50,127 nt of DNA from a virus: positions 1 through 50,127 of IMG/VR virus record IMGVR_UViG_3300032236_001747; one strand, written 5' to 3'. Of this stretch, positions 6,574 to 13,889 are shown one piece after another; position 1 is the stretch's first letter, and each line of letters begins with the position of its first letter. Under the pieces are notes generated by a model, which was not told the origin of the DNA, ran no database searches, and worked only from the letters and a program-made list of their open reading frames with translations. A program made the translations under genes and the position numbers.

Positions 6574-6888
6574 CTATGTGTAAATAATCTTGTTAATACC
6601 TGACTTCACAAGATCTTGAAAACAATTGTTACACGGTCGGGAAAGACCAGACTCGCCTAACCGATTAACTCTAGCAATATAAATAGTAGCACCTCTAGGA
6701 TTCTTAACACGACTAAGCGCATCAATCTCAGCATGAACAGAACATTCCTGCTTAATCTTTTCAGTCTCAATAATCTCTGGATTATTACGCCACTTATTAA
6801 TTCCTACAGACATTACACGACCGGACTTTACGATAACCGCCCCATGTCGCTGCTTCATAGTTGAAGACTCTGCAACCTTCTCTGCCAA
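6574..6888 (-). CDS. dCMP/cytidine deaminase-family enzyme, apparent 5' frameshift
   Basis: The zinc deaminase motifs are present: HAE (52-54 from the TTG at 6888) and PCNNC (85-89), after RHGAVIVKSGRV. Such enzymes make dUMP from dCMP, or deaminate modified or free cytosine. The open frame begins only at a weak TTG. The expected start is ATG 6946, one base after the upstream stop and behind AGGAGT, but that frame hits TAG at codon 8. Reading +1 from there continues as SSYLTKTEKSFLRLAEK, a normal deaminase N-terminus. So the gene is either frameshifted, recoded, or carries a sequence error. Confidence 0.75.
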   Translation of the reverse strand: MAEKVAESSTMKQRHGAVIVKSGRVMSVGINKWRNNPEIIETEKIKQECSVHAEIDALSRVKNPRGATIYIARVNRLGESGLSRPCNNCFQDLVKSGINKIIYT

Positions 6889-6947
6889 ACGCAGGAAGGA
6901 CTTCTCTGTTTTGGTCAGATAACTACTGACCTGCTCCTTTGGGCATC

Positions 6948-7151
6948 TTAACTCCTAGTCTTTACGATAGTTACACATGGATAGGCTTCGCCACATTCAT
7001 GACAAATTGAATGATTATCAGATAAATCTACTTCATAGTGCAGAATTCTGTCAATAGTATTATTTGCCTGCCTTACCCGAATTACAAGCATGTAGAAAAT
7101 AACACCGACAACGATACCACTTAGCAAAACTAGAAAATTTCCCAAAATCAC
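6948..7151 (-). CDS. Small membrane protein with Cys motif (67 aa)
   Basis: The start is GTG 7151, overlapping the upstream stop (GTGA). One membrane helix (FLVLLSGIVVGVIFYMLVI) is followed by a cytoplasmic tail with CHECGEAYPC. The Cys motif could bind metal. It sits directly after the sortase-type surface protein gene. The role is unknown. Confidence 0.65.
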   Translation of the reverse strand: MILGNFLVLLSGIVVGVIFYMLVIRVRQANNTIDRILHYEVDLSDNHSICHECGEAYPCVTIVKTRS

Positions 7152-7747
7152 TTCTTCTCCTTAGTAGTCCTGACGATTGAAAGAATTAACGCTCCTGCCA
7201 CTACAAAGACTACCGCACCGATGGAATAAAGGTAAGAGTTTTCTCCAGTCTGGGCCAACTTACTTCCATTACTAATTGCACTGTAACTTGGAGTTGGCTG
7301 AACAGTCGGAGGCACACTTGGCGTCGGTGTACTAGTAGGCGGTGCATGTGTTGGTGTAGGTGAAACACTTGGACTCTGAGTTGGCGTATCTGTGGGTGTT
7401 GGTGTCACACTATTTGTGGGTGTGTCACTAGGAGTTGGTGTCTCCGTTACACTAGGGCTTTCCGTAGGAGTAGGAGTTTCTGTCACAGTCTCTGAAGGGC
7501 TGGGAGAAACGGTAGGTGTTTCAGTAGGTGTGGGAGTTACGCTTTCGCTAGGAATAACCGATGGACTGGGAGAATGTGAATGCTCATTATCTTCTGATTC
7601 GCTAGGAGAAGGCTCTGGGCTTTCTGTTTCGCTCCATGTTGGGGAAGGCGTAGGTGTTGGCTTCTGCTCACATGCAAAAGCAACGGCAGGGGCACAGATA
7701 AGTGCGGTAGTCAATAGTGCTACGGCAACAGGCTTACGAATAATCAT
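7148..7747 (-). CDS. Exported Pro/Thr/Ser-rich protein with LAQTG sortase signal
   Basis: The start is ATG 7747 because AAGGAT lies 5 bases upstream; an in-frame ATG at 7762 is inside the previous gene. The layout is a signal peptide (cut near AFA/C), a long low-complexity P/T/S/E stalk, LAQTG (164-168), a membrane helix, and a KEKK tail. This is the classic cell-wall sorting signal; LAxTG is the form used by class E sortases of actinobacteria. If correct, the host sortase would anchor this phage protein to peptidoglycan during infection. No ligand-binding domain is visible, so it may be a spacer or receptor-masking protein (inference). Confidence 0.8.
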   Translation of the reverse strand: MIIRKPVAVALLTTALICAPAVAFACEQKPTPTPSPTWSETESPEPSPSESEDNEHSHSPSPSVIPSESVTPTPTETPTVSPSPSETVTETPTPTESPSVTETPTPSDTPTNSVTPTPTDTPTQSPSVSPTPTHAPPTSTPTPSVPPTVQPTPSYSAISNGSKLAQTGENSYLYSIGAVVFVVAGALILSIVRTTKEKK

Positions 7748-7748
7748 T

Positions 7749-7949
7749 TTAATCCTTTTCAAATAGTTTATTTATATCATTAATTGCTTTGATATATCCT
7801 TCTTGATGAGACTTAGCATGGTAAGAATCTTCATCCCGCCACTCAAGTTTATTAATCTCATCAAGAACCAGATCAATAACACGATCAGATTTGCGCTGAC
7901 AACCAGAACAACAACATCCGGTATTTCTGGCAACCTTCTTCAAGTTCAA
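7749..7949 (-). CDS. Small Cys-rich helical protein (66 aa)
   Basis: The start is TTG 7949, overlapping the stop of the upstream micro-ORF (ATTGA), with GAGG upstream. GCCCSGC near the N-terminus could bind metal. The end, HQEGYIKAINDINKLFEKD, resembles the end of the gene at 8020 (DGYDEAIRQVINLL), a common small-actinophage motif. The function is unknown. Confidence 0.6.
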   Translation of the reverse strand: MNLKKVARNTGCCCSGCQRKSDRVIDLVLDEINKLEWRDEDSYHAKSHQEGYIKAINDINKLFEKD

Positions 7950-8020
7950 TGTTTCATCCTCTTATACTTAGAATACAACCAAAGGCCAAATAATGCTAGA
8001 CCTACCCAAAAAAAATCCAT
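7946..8020 (-). CDS. 24-residue membrane micro-protein
   Basis: A short frame encodes MDFFWVGLALFGLWLYSKYK and four more residues: one membrane helix and a basic end. It is coupled on both sides, TGATG with the upstream gene and ATTGA with the downstream gene, so its exact fit between two genes supports it. The function is unknown. Confidence 0.45.
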   Translation of the reverse strand: MDFFWVGLALFGLWLYSKYKRMKH

Positions 8021-8274
8021 CAACGTAGATCCTTTGTTAATAGGTTAATTACTTGACGTATCGCTTCATCGTAACCATCAGCATAGTCAGCATCCCGCCC
8101 ACCACGATAACGCTCTGTTTCTTCAATGTTAAAAGCAGCCATTTGACCCACTTCGTGCGCTACAGTATTAAGAATATTCTTAGCCGTGGGAATAAAAAAA
8201 GTTTTCTCTGACATAAAAGGAGCGCCCAAATAAGCAACATGCCTCTGAATATCATCCAAAATTTTATCTAACAT
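8020..8274 (-). CDS. Small helical protein (84 aa)
   Basis: AAGGAAAT precedes the ATG. The second half (YRGGRDADYADGYDEAIRQV) has the G-Y-x-E-A-I motif also present in the 7749 gene. It is the first gene of a small operon after the 8294-8328 terminator. The role is unknown. Confidence 0.65.
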   Translation of the reverse strand: MLDKILDDIQRHVAYLGAPFMSEKTFFIPTAKNILNTVAHEVGQMAAFNIEETERYRGGRDADYADGYDEAIRQVINLLTKDLR

Positions 8275-8293
8275 TTAATTTCCTTGTCTGTTG

Positions 8294-8328
8294 AAAAAGT
8301 AGAAGCCCCCCAATCGGAGGGCTTCTAC
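8294..8328 (-). terminator. Intrinsic terminator after the papain-like peptidase gene
   Basis: Leftward, GTAGAAGCCC (from 8328) pairs with GGGCTTCTAC (to 8299), with further partial pairing near the loop, and is followed by five Ts (8298-8294). Confidence 0.85.
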
Positions 8329-8342
8329 CCAAAAATGATCTA

Positions 8343-9230
8343 CTAGTTAGTAAATCCCTTTTCCTTGGCCCATTCAAGAATGGCCTTGGCTACTGCCTTA
8401 TTCTTACCGAACTTAGGTGTCTTAACCCAATACTTTACACAATTCCAAAAATTAACATCTGAATTTGAAGGATCAGGTGTTGGTGTAGGTGGCACAGGTG
8501 CCGGTGGAACTGGTGTTGGATCTGGTGTAGGTGTAGGAGGAACTGGAGTAGGCTGAGGTGCAGGCTTATTTAAACCAACAAGAACTGTAGCATCTCCCTG
8601 CTCCGAAAGCAATCTATTTAGTGTATCAAATGACATGTAAGCACGACCATTATCAACACCCCAAGATGTACCCCATGAATTCTGCATTCCGACCAACTGA
8701 CGCTCTACATCAATTTCATCAAGAATAAATTCATGTCCACCTGCTACCGAATCACCGGGAGCAATGGTCAAAAGACCATTGGCATCAGGATTGAACATAT
8801 TATTATACCAATTAACACCAATCATAATTGGATGTTGGGTTAGAGCAGCAAGTACATCATTTAGCGAAAAGCAGTGGGTGTAGCCGCTGATGAGATTTCT
8901 CTGCAACAGAACTTTTGCCACGCTAATACCGCTTGATCCCTGATCCTCTGGGGGATAACCTACCCCACCGTCAATCTTTTCAGCATCTGAATAAACAGAA
9001 ACTGCAACTGATTCATCAAGTTCTGTTCCTACAGGAAGAGTACTAAAATAAGGATCAGTTGAGATCAGTCCGACTGCGCTATTCCCGGTGCAGGAGCCAA
9101 GATTGCCTTGGTCAAAACATGGTACATTTCTGTGCCAACGTGTTGACTTAAGAGTAATTGCTGAACCGTCAAAAGCGTAGTCCCTTGAACGTGGATCATG
9201 ATTTACATTACGACCTAAAGTGTATGACAT
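8343..9230 (-). CDS. Papain-like (C1) cysteine peptidase with Pro-rich linker
   Basis: The catalytic set is visible: Q41 and C47 in DQGNLGSCTGNSA, H166 in GGHEFIL, and N184 in QNSWGTSWG. After the peptidase domain (1-220) come a P/T/V linker (225-255) and a short basic C-terminal module (256-295). There is no signal peptide, so it would act in the cytoplasm, in the virion, or outside after lysis. C1-type peptidases occur in several actinophage genomes. The linker and terminal module suggest attachment to a wall or virion component. GGGGAAAAT precedes the ATG, and a terminator follows. Confidence 0.88.
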   Translation of the reverse strand: MSYTLGRNVNHDPRSRDYAFDGSAITLKSTRWHRNVPCFDQGNLGSCTGNSAVGLISTDPYFSTLPVGTELDESVAVSVYSDAEKIDGGVGYPPEDQGSSGISVAKVLLQRNLISGYTHCFSLNDVLAALTQHPIMIGVNWYNNMFNPDANGLLTIAPGDSVAGGHEFILDEIDVERQLVGMQNSWGTSWGVDNGRAYMSFDTLNRLLSEQGDATVLVGLNKPAPQPTPVPPTPTPDPTPVPPAPVPPTPTPDPSNSDVNFWNCVKYWVKTPKFGKNKAVAKAILEWAKEKGFTN

Positions 9231-9343
9231 TAATATTTTCCCCTAAATTCGATTTTTTTCCAATGCTCTATTTCTCTATCTTTGCCGAACGAGTTGAGCG
9301 CATCCATGAGCGCATCTAATAAATATTTAGAAATCACTAGTTA

Positions 9344-10237
9344 TCAGAAACCTGCCTGCTTCAATGCATCTGCAAGGGAAGTTTTGAAACCAGCGGTGGT
9401 GTATGTGGCACCTGAAATGGTAGCAATGTTTGCGCTTTGTGCCTGCAAAGCCTCGAAAATCATAGTAGGATTCGCGGGGTCACTATTCAAACTTGCCATA
9501 GTAGCAACATTGAATTTACCAATGTTCTTAGAAGTGTTGTCCGTCGCACCAAAAACGGGAACGGTGATAGCGGTAATCTTACCGCCGGAAATTGTTGCTG
9601 CAACCTGAATTGGGTAAGTTAGACCCTGATCTGTAACATTTACAGTTGCGGCTGCGCCAGTGTATGTACCATCCTTAACATTGCTACCAGTAGCGGTTGG
9701 GCTAGGGGTAGGTGTTGGGGTGGCAGTTGGTGTTGCTGTGGGGGAAGGTGTAGCGGTTGGTGTACTTGTTGGAAGTACAGGGGTTCCGGTAACCTTTGCG
9801 TTATTTGTCTGGTCCTTAAGAACCTTAGTTGAACAGGTGTATGTCCAAGTCTCACCAATGTTTAGTAGTGGATCTGAATCATTTCCGCTAACATAGGTTA
9901 CTGGACTGCACTTGTCATCTTGAACCTGCACATTTTTGAAATCAGTTGCTCCGATATTAGCAACCTTGTATGTGTAGGTTACTGTGCTACCGGGAACAAC
10001 AAGATTCTTGTTGCTTGTAGTTGTCAGAGACAACTGTGCAGCGCGAGCGAAAACTGTTGCAGTTGCATCTGCTTCAACGGTGATAGTGTCCAAATTTGGT
10101 GAATCTACTGGAATTGGAAGAGAAACATCTGCTGCTGCATTTGTAGCCCAACCAATAACACTAACACCTGCAATTGCACTAAGTGCAAATACGGTCTTCT
10201 TTTTATTGTTTGTTCTTACCTTTTTAACACGACTCAT
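9344..10237 (-). CDS. Exported Ig-like and FMN_bind-domain protein
   Basis: The start is ATG 10237, chosen because AAAGGA lies 12 bases upstream and abuts the alternative ATG at 10249. The order is signal peptide (to about NAAA/D), an Ig-like DUF11-type domain (VPGSTVTYTYKVANIGATDF), a P/T linker, and a C-terminal FMN_bind domain. The motif SGATYT (SGAT at 275-278) matches the site where ApbE attaches FMN to a threonine. FMN_bind proteins carry electrons outside the membrane, for example in NqrC/RnfG and in partners of ferric-reductase-like proteins. No apbE is in this window, so the host would have to supply it. Own promoter at 10296. This is not a usual phage gene. Confidence 0.85.
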   Translation of the reverse strand: MSRVKKVRTNNKKKTVFALSAIAGVSVIGWATNAAADVSLPIPVDSPNLDTITVEADATATVFARAAQLSLTTTSNKNLVVPGSTVTYTYKVANIGATDFKNVQVQDDKCSPVTYVSGNDSDPLLNIGETWTYTCSTKVLKDQTNNAKVTGTPVLPTSTPTATPSPTATPTATPTPTPSPTATGSNVKDGTYTGAAATVNVTDQGLTYPIQVAATISGGKITAITVPVFGATDNTSKNIGKFNVATMASLNSDPANPTMIFEALQAQSANIATISGATYTTAGFKTSLADALKQAGF

Positions 10238-10295
10238 TAGAGTTATCATTCCTTTTGTATTTTTATGAGCGAGATCCTTTGATGCTCACCATTAC

Positions 10296-10304
10296 ATTAT
10301 ATCA
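10296..10304 (-). promoter_or_regulatory. Extended -10 promoter for the FMN_bind gene
   Basis: TGATATAAT: the TGA is the stop codon of the upstream gene and TATAAT occupies 10301-10296. Transcription would start near 10289, leaving a leader of about 50 bases with a small TGAGC/GCTCA hairpin. Confidence 0.6.
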
Positions 10305-10700
10305 GGACTGCCTAATAACTTTCGTAGGCACATCCATTTCTTTTAAAAGCCTTATACAATACTCAGACCTTTTACATGAAGATCGAATAAAAACTAGAGC
10401 ATAATCAATGCCGGAAGAAATCATATCATAATCAGAAGTAACTTTATCAGTCGCATTACCACTATATTTAGAACGCACCAGTTCTTCCTTGACAGAAAAA
10501 CCCTTTTGACGCATATAACGCTCTACCTTACCTACATACTCTGTTACCATATTTTCAGCACCAGCAGAACCAGTATGAACAAAAACAATCTTGTTATCCT
10601 CTGGATTCTTAAACGTGACATCTTCAATAGCAACAGTAATGTTACGCATTACCTCTTCATAATTAATCCAGTTCTTAGAACCGACCACTAAAATCCTCAT
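10302..10700 (-). CDS. SLOG/DUF2493-like nucleotide-binding protein
   Basis: The N-terminus MRILVVGSKNW and the later IVFVHTGSAGAENMV follow the Rossmann-like pattern of DUF2493/YspA (SLOG) proteins, which bind nucleotide-derived ligands. The family is common in phages, but its reaction is not established. AGGAG precedes the ATG. Confidence 0.7.
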   Translation of the reverse strand: MRILVVGSKNWINYEEVMRNITVAIEDVTFKNPEDNKIVFVHTGSAGAENMVTEYVGKVERYMRQKGFSVKEELVRSKYSGNATDKVTSDYDMISSGIDYALVFIRSSCKRSEYCIRLLKEMDVPTKVIRQS

Positions 10701-10710
10701 ATATGCTCCT

Positions 10711-10741
10711 AAAACAGAGTAGCGGCATTTAGCCGCTACTC
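10711..10741 (-). terminator. Intrinsic terminator between 10768 and 10700 genes
   Basis: A perfect 10-bp stem GAGTAGCGGC/GCCGCTACTC (10741-10732 with 10726-10717), 5-base loop, is followed leftward by TGTTTT. The ribosome site of the next gene follows at once. Confidence 0.75.
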
Positions 10742-10767
10742 CAGTATGTTTTTATTACTAATCTAGA

Positions 10768-11529
10768 TTAGTCTAAAGGAAGAAATGCGCTTCCCCAAAG
10801 ACTCTTTTTCATATCACTCTTCCAGTCATCTGGAATAAGATCTTGCTTACCCAGAGCCTTGGCTCTACGAATAATATGCTGCTTAACTTCTGGCTTAGCA
10901 CCGCCACGACCCCAAGACCTTATCGCATTCTTAAGATCTTTCTCGTCTTCAATTGGGTAAGATCCATCGCCCATAGCCTTGCCCTGCTGAGCAAGTTTCT
11001 TACGACGCGAATTAGAAAACTCTTTCTTTTCTATATCTAGATCTAAATCCGCAGACTTTTCTACCGAACAATTGTCGCAACAATCCCCGTTACAATCTGA
11101 ACCACAACTATCACAGCAACTACATGCTGCCTTAGTCATTCCCATACACTTGTCACAACAATTACCGTCGCAAGAATCACCCTGACAGTCTTCACAACAG
11201 GAAGAACCCTTTTGCATGGCAAGTTGACTCTGGGGATCTGGCTCAGTTGTACTTTCCTGACCACCAGCATTATATGAGTGATCCTGTGTTGTTGTTACAC
11301 TGATATTATTTCCAGTATCAGGAACTTGGGCGCTACTCTTGGCGTAGTATTCAACGTAATTGTCAGATTTTTCAGTGTGCTGACTGCTTGAAGTAACAGT
11401 AGGAGATAAACTTCCCTGAGCATTATATTGCTTGACAAGTTTACGAACCTTCTTTTGGAACTTTTTAACATCTTTCATAGCCTGCCTCTTCATAGCCCTT
11501 TTAAGAGACTTTGACTGTTTCTTAGGCAT
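10768..11529 (-). CDS. DUF6582-like protein with 15-cysteine tandem repeat
   Basis: A basic N-terminus (1-35) and a linker lead to two tandem Cys units (111-128 and about 138-154): CCEDCQGDSCDGNCCDKC and CCDSCGSDCNGDCCDNC. Fifteen cysteines occur in about 45 residues, interleaved with Asp and Gly. The C-terminal region (168-236) with RKKLAQQGKAMGDGSYPI, then LKNAIRSWGRG and HIIRRAKALG matches the DUF6582-type domain found in actinophage structural and maturation proteins. A metal-binding, virion-associated protein is likely; the Cys repeat is unusual. The start ATG overlaps the upstream stop. Confidence 0.72.
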   Translation of the reverse strand: MPKKQSKSLKRAMKRQAMKDVKKFQKKVRKLVKQYNAQGSLSPTVTSSSQHTEKSDNYVEYYAKSSAQVPDTGNNISVTTTQDHSYNAGGQESTTEPDPQSQLAMQKGSSCCEDCQGDSCDGNCCDKCMGMTKAACSCCDSCGSDCNGDCCDNCSVEKSADLDLDIEKKEFSNSRRKKLAQQGKAMGDGSYPIEDEKDLKNAIRSWGRGGAKPEVKQHIIRRAKALGKQDLIPDDWKSDMKKSLWGSAFLPLD

Positions 11530-11776
11530 TTGGGCCTGTCTGGTTATTTACTTTGCCCTGCTCAGTTGAAACAATTGGGCCACCATAAGGCTGAGCCGTG
11601 GTCATAGAAACATCTGCGCCAGTTAGCGGAGATGCAACACTATTACCAGTCATTGTCTTTGGCTCGTTGACACCAAGGTTGGTGATGTTTGCTGAGTTAA
11701 GAGTTGGGCTAAGAGTCTGATTTGAAACTTCAGGCTTAACAGAAGGCTGTGATGCTACTTGTTGGTTGTTATCCAT
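11522..11776 (-). CDS. Low-complexity hypothetical protein (84 aa)
   Basis: The start is ATG 11776, since AGAGGTG lies 8 bases upstream; a GTG/ATG farther upstream is not supported. The sequence is rich in Asn, Thr, Ser, Val and Pro and appears disordered. It overlaps the Cys-repeat protein by 8 bases. A virion assembly partner is possible but not shown. Confidence 0.6.
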   Translation of the reverse strand: MDNNQQVASQPSVKPEVSNQTLSPTLNSANITNLGVNEPKTMTGNSVASPLTGADVSMTTAQPYGGPIVSTEQGKVNNQTGPNA

Positions 11777-11813
11777 TAATAATTCACCTCTTTCCAAGGG
11801 TATTTATTTTAAT

Positions 11814-11819
11814 TATACA
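11814..11819 (-). promoter_or_regulatory. Possible -10 box for the 11776/11529 genes
   Basis: TATAAT (leftward at 11819-11814), preceded directly by TG and with a poor -35, lies in the 54-base gap before the ATG 11776. It is weaker evidence than the TGnTATAAT sites. Confidence 0.3.
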
Positions 11820-11830
11820 CTAAATATGAT

Positions 11831-12085
11831 TTATGACTTAAAAACGTTCATTAACCTAATTAAGGTTGACAATCTTTGCTCATTCGGAGAACTACTCAAA
11901 TTATTTAAATAATCGTTTACAGAATTCTGTAATGTCGTTATAAAAGCAAGAAGGTTGTCATTCGGAATTTTATCAAATGGGAAATACTGCTCTTCTGAGG
12001 CAATTTCAACATCGTTATCTAAAACAGAAATTGATACAGAAACGGGATAATCTAAATTAAGTTCATAATTTACATTAATTGACAT
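11831..12085 (-). CDS. Hypothetical protein (84 aa)
   Basis: The N-terminal half looks like beta strands (VNYELNLDYPVSVSISVLDN) and the C-terminal half helical. GGGAGGT precedes the ATG, and the start follows the upstream stop directly. No family is recognised. Confidence 0.65.
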   Translation of the reverse strand: MSINVNYELNLDYPVSVSISVLDNDVEIASEEQYFPFDKIPNDNLLAFITTLQNSVNDYLNNLSSSPNEQRLSTLIRLMNVFKS

Positions 12086-12214
12086 TTATTTACCTCCCTC
12101 ATTGTGACATTCGCAAGTACATTGACGATCTTCAGATAAAAGTCTAGTTAAACATTTATCGTGATGGCCCGTCAAACACCATCCAAATTTACCTTTAATT
12201 CCTGATACCATCAT
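12086..12214 (-). CDS. Small Cys/His protein (42 aa)
   Basis: This short frame encodes a protein with WCLTGHHDKC and CTCECH. The pattern C-x-T-G-x-H-x-x-C followed by C-x-C-x-C-H is common in small actinobacterial and actinophage zinc proteins. It overlaps the upstream gene by 20 bases and is followed directly by the next ATG (TAAATG), with its own tail supplying the GGGAGG ribosome site. Confidence 0.65.
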   Translation of the reverse strand: MMVSGIKGKFGWCLTGHHDKCLTRLLSEDRQCTCECHNEGGK

Positions 12215-12698
12215 TTACTCTTTCTTTTGCTACTGCCGCTATCTGTGCTGGAAATGTTAGATAAGGATCTGGAAACGCTGTGTCTCCTGCTGCCTCAGCA
12301 GCAAGTGCAGCCACCTGAGAACAAACAACTGTGGATAGGCGGCGATTAATTCTATCAACCCATTTAGGATTAGCCCCAAAAATAAGAAACAGAAGGGCTA
12401 TAATATCAACCCACCCATAAGGAGTTCCTACAAGCGACTGGGCCTTTTCAAGAGCCTTAGACTTATCACCTTGAACAGGCATAACAATCCAAGTTCCTTC
12501 TGGATACTGAGAAATATCATCTATAGACACACCCCAAGGATTTGCTTCTATAATTTGTCCATTGCCAGCATACACGGCTGCATGATTATAATACCATTCG
12601 CCTTTAGACCTAAACTTTGTCCATTGTGCTGCCTGAATTAGTCTAGAAAAAACCATCGTTGTATGAATTGCTAAAATGTCTCCGGGTTCTGGATTCAT
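12195..12698 (-). CDS. Permuted NlpC/P60-type (YiiX-like) cysteine hydrolase
   Basis: The start MNPEPGDILAIHT, then YYNHAAVYAGNGQIIEA (His first) and later STVVCSQVAALAAEAA (Cys second) is the circularly permuted NlpC/P60 order of YiiX/YebB-like enzymes. These cleave amide bonds in peptidoglycan peptides or act on lipids. A hydrophobic stretch (VDIIALLFLIFGANP) lies between them. There is no signal peptide. It overlaps an HNH gene by 4 bases. A virion-borne or lysis-related wall role is plausible. Confidence 0.75.
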   Translation of the reverse strand: MNPEPGDILAIHTTMVFSRLIQAAQWTKFRSKGEWYYNHAAVYAGNGQIIEANPWGVSIDDISQYPEGTWIVMPVQGDKSKALEKAQSLVGTPYGWVDIIALLFLIFGANPKWVDRINRRLSTVVCSQVAALAAEAAGDTAFPDPYLTFPAQIAAVAKERVNDGIRN

Positions 12699-13123
12699 GA
12701 AATTAACCCCCGAACATACTTTGCTGCCTCATAATCGGCAGCAGCAGCAACATGCACACCACCATGACCACGATGATGATGAACGCAAAGAACAATTAAA
12801 TTATCTGCACTTTCAACCCAAGCACCAACAGATTCAGGATCAGAAATGCCGGGATAATCTTTCTCCAACCAAGCAAGTTCTACCCCATTCTGAAGGCTAA
12901 ACTCAACATGGCTATGATGTAATTCAAGTGGTTTATCTAGAGAACACTCAGAAAAATCATTACGATGCTTACCTATAGCGCACTGCCACTTCTCTGGATC
13001 TTTCTTCCACTCTCTATGAATATGATTAAAATCTATGTAATGAGGATCATCTTCCCTAGCGGGATGCTCAGGATAATGAACCATGTATGAATGCGTCACT
13101 TTTTGATCGTGGGCATCGGTCAT
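12695..13123 (-). CDS. HNH-endonuclease-like protein
   Basis: The start is ATG 13123, with AGGTGAT upstream. LELHHSHVEF followed by NLIVLCVHHHRGHGGVH gives the H-H…N…H layout of the HNH (beta-beta-alpha metal) fold. It may act in packaging or as a selfish nuclease. It is one of three HNH genes in the window. Confidence 0.75.
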   Translation of the reverse strand: MTDAHDQKVTHSYMVHYPEHPAREDDPHYIDFNHIHREWKKDPEKWQCAIGKHRNDFSECSLDKPLELHHSHVEFSLQNGVELAWLEKDYPGISDPESVGAWVESADNLIVLCVHHHRGHGGVHVAAAADYEAAKYVRGLIS

Positions 13124-13156
13124 GTATATCACCTAATATAAAAGAATTTTCAATTC

Positions 13157-13165
13157 ATTATATCA
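13157..13165 (-). promoter_or_regulatory. Extended -10 promoter for the HNH/NlpC operon
   Basis: TGATATAAT (leftward 13165-13157), where TGA is the stop codon of the 57-residue gene upstream. It lies about 33 bases before the ATG 13123. Confidence 0.55.
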
Positions 13166-13336
13166 GTTTTTGCCGTATCTTATCTTCTCACAATGTACAC
13201 ATTTGAAGACATCTAAATGTTCGCTCGCCTTCTCATAAAGATGCTTATGAGAAGCCTTCTTAACCTTCGGCTTTTCTACCTTGCGTCGTGGACGAGTAAT
13301 TTCATCACGTTCGTCAAAGTAATCGTTATACTTCAC
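13163..13336 (-). CDS. Small Lys-rich Cys-pair protein (57 aa)
   Basis: The start is GTG 13336 with GAGGGAAC just upstream. The protein is basic in the middle (RPRRKVEKPKVKKASHKH) and ends with FKCVHCEKIRYGKN, a CxxC pair. It could bind nucleic acid and zinc. The gene is complete, and its stop doubles as a promoter TG element. Confidence 0.55.
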   Translation of the reverse strand: MKYNDYFDERDEITRPRRKVEKPKVKKASHKHLYEKASEHLDVFKCVHCEKIRYGKN

Positions 13337-13372
13337 AGTTCCCTCATTTTAATAGTTGCCAATTTATGACAG

Positions 13373-13445
13373 CGCCCCCGGCAGGAGTCGAACCTGCGAC
13401 TAAGTGGGTAGAAACCACCTACTCTGTCCTCTGAGTTACGGGGGC
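13373..13445 (-). tRNA. tRNA-Arg (anticodon UCU)
   Basis: A full cloverleaf can be drawn: acceptor GCCCCCG/CGGGGGC, anticodon stem GGTGG/CCACT with loop TTTCTAC (anticodon TCT), and T arm GCAGG-TTCGACT-CCTGC. CCA is not encoded. It reads AGA/AGG, which are frequent in this AT-rich genome. Confidence 0.93.
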
Positions 13446-13456
13446 CGGAATGCATC

Positions 13457-13669
13457 TTAGTCTGGGCCTTCTGCAATCATCATAACGCCCCTCAAAAATG
13501 CTTCTGGCATATTTGCAGCCAGAATTCCAACGGACTTTCGTGTGTCCTCATTCATAGCATCTGCAGGAACTGTGACCCGCATTGTAATTCCCGTATGAGC
13601 ATCTGTACAATGCACAAACAACTCATTCATTTCAACATCTACAGTTGCTTCGGTAAGAATACTAGCCAT
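13457..13669 (-). CDS. Hypothetical protein (70 aa)
   Basis: The protein looks like a small beta-rich domain (VEMNELFVHCTDAHTGITMR) followed by a helix (KSVGILAANMPEAFLRGV). It overlaps the upstream gene by 8 bases. No family is recognised. Confidence 0.6.
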   Translation of the reverse strand: MASILTEATVDVEMNELFVHCTDAHTGITMRVTVPADAMNEDTRKSVGILAANMPEAFLRGVMMIAEGPD

Positions 13670-13889
13670 TATTCTTCACCCTATTATTAGCATTAATTTT
13701 AATCATCTCTACATAATGCATAAGACCCTTACCAAGGCTATTAAATACTAGATCCAGAGCATAATAAACATCCTCTGGATGACCCTTCTCGTCAAGGCCG
13801 GGACTAACATTAGTATCCTGATAAACCCGCGCTGCCAATTCCAACAATTCAGTTGGAGTAATATGCATATCTTTAAACTCAATGCTCAT
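13662..13889 (-). CDS. Hypothetical protein (75 aa)
   Basis: The start is ATG 13889, inside the end of the upstream gene; a TTG at 13892 is the alternative. It is helical and acidic at first (TPTELLELAARVY). No known domain. Confidence 0.6.
   Translation of the reverse strand: MSIEFKDMHITPTELLELAARVYQDTNVSPGLDEKGHPEDVYYALDLVFNSLGKGLMHYVEMIKINANNRVKNNG

Noticed and set aside
7392-7766. A plus-strand frame rich in Gly, Val and Ser
   Set aside because: It is the mirror of the P/T/S-rich stalk of the sortase-signal protein on the other strand, whose signal peptide and LAQTG make the minus frame the real one.
9640-9858. Overlapping frames over the Pro/Thr linker of the FMN_bind protein
   Set aside because: Repetitive sequence gives open frames in all directions; the real frame has signal peptide, linker and domain in order.
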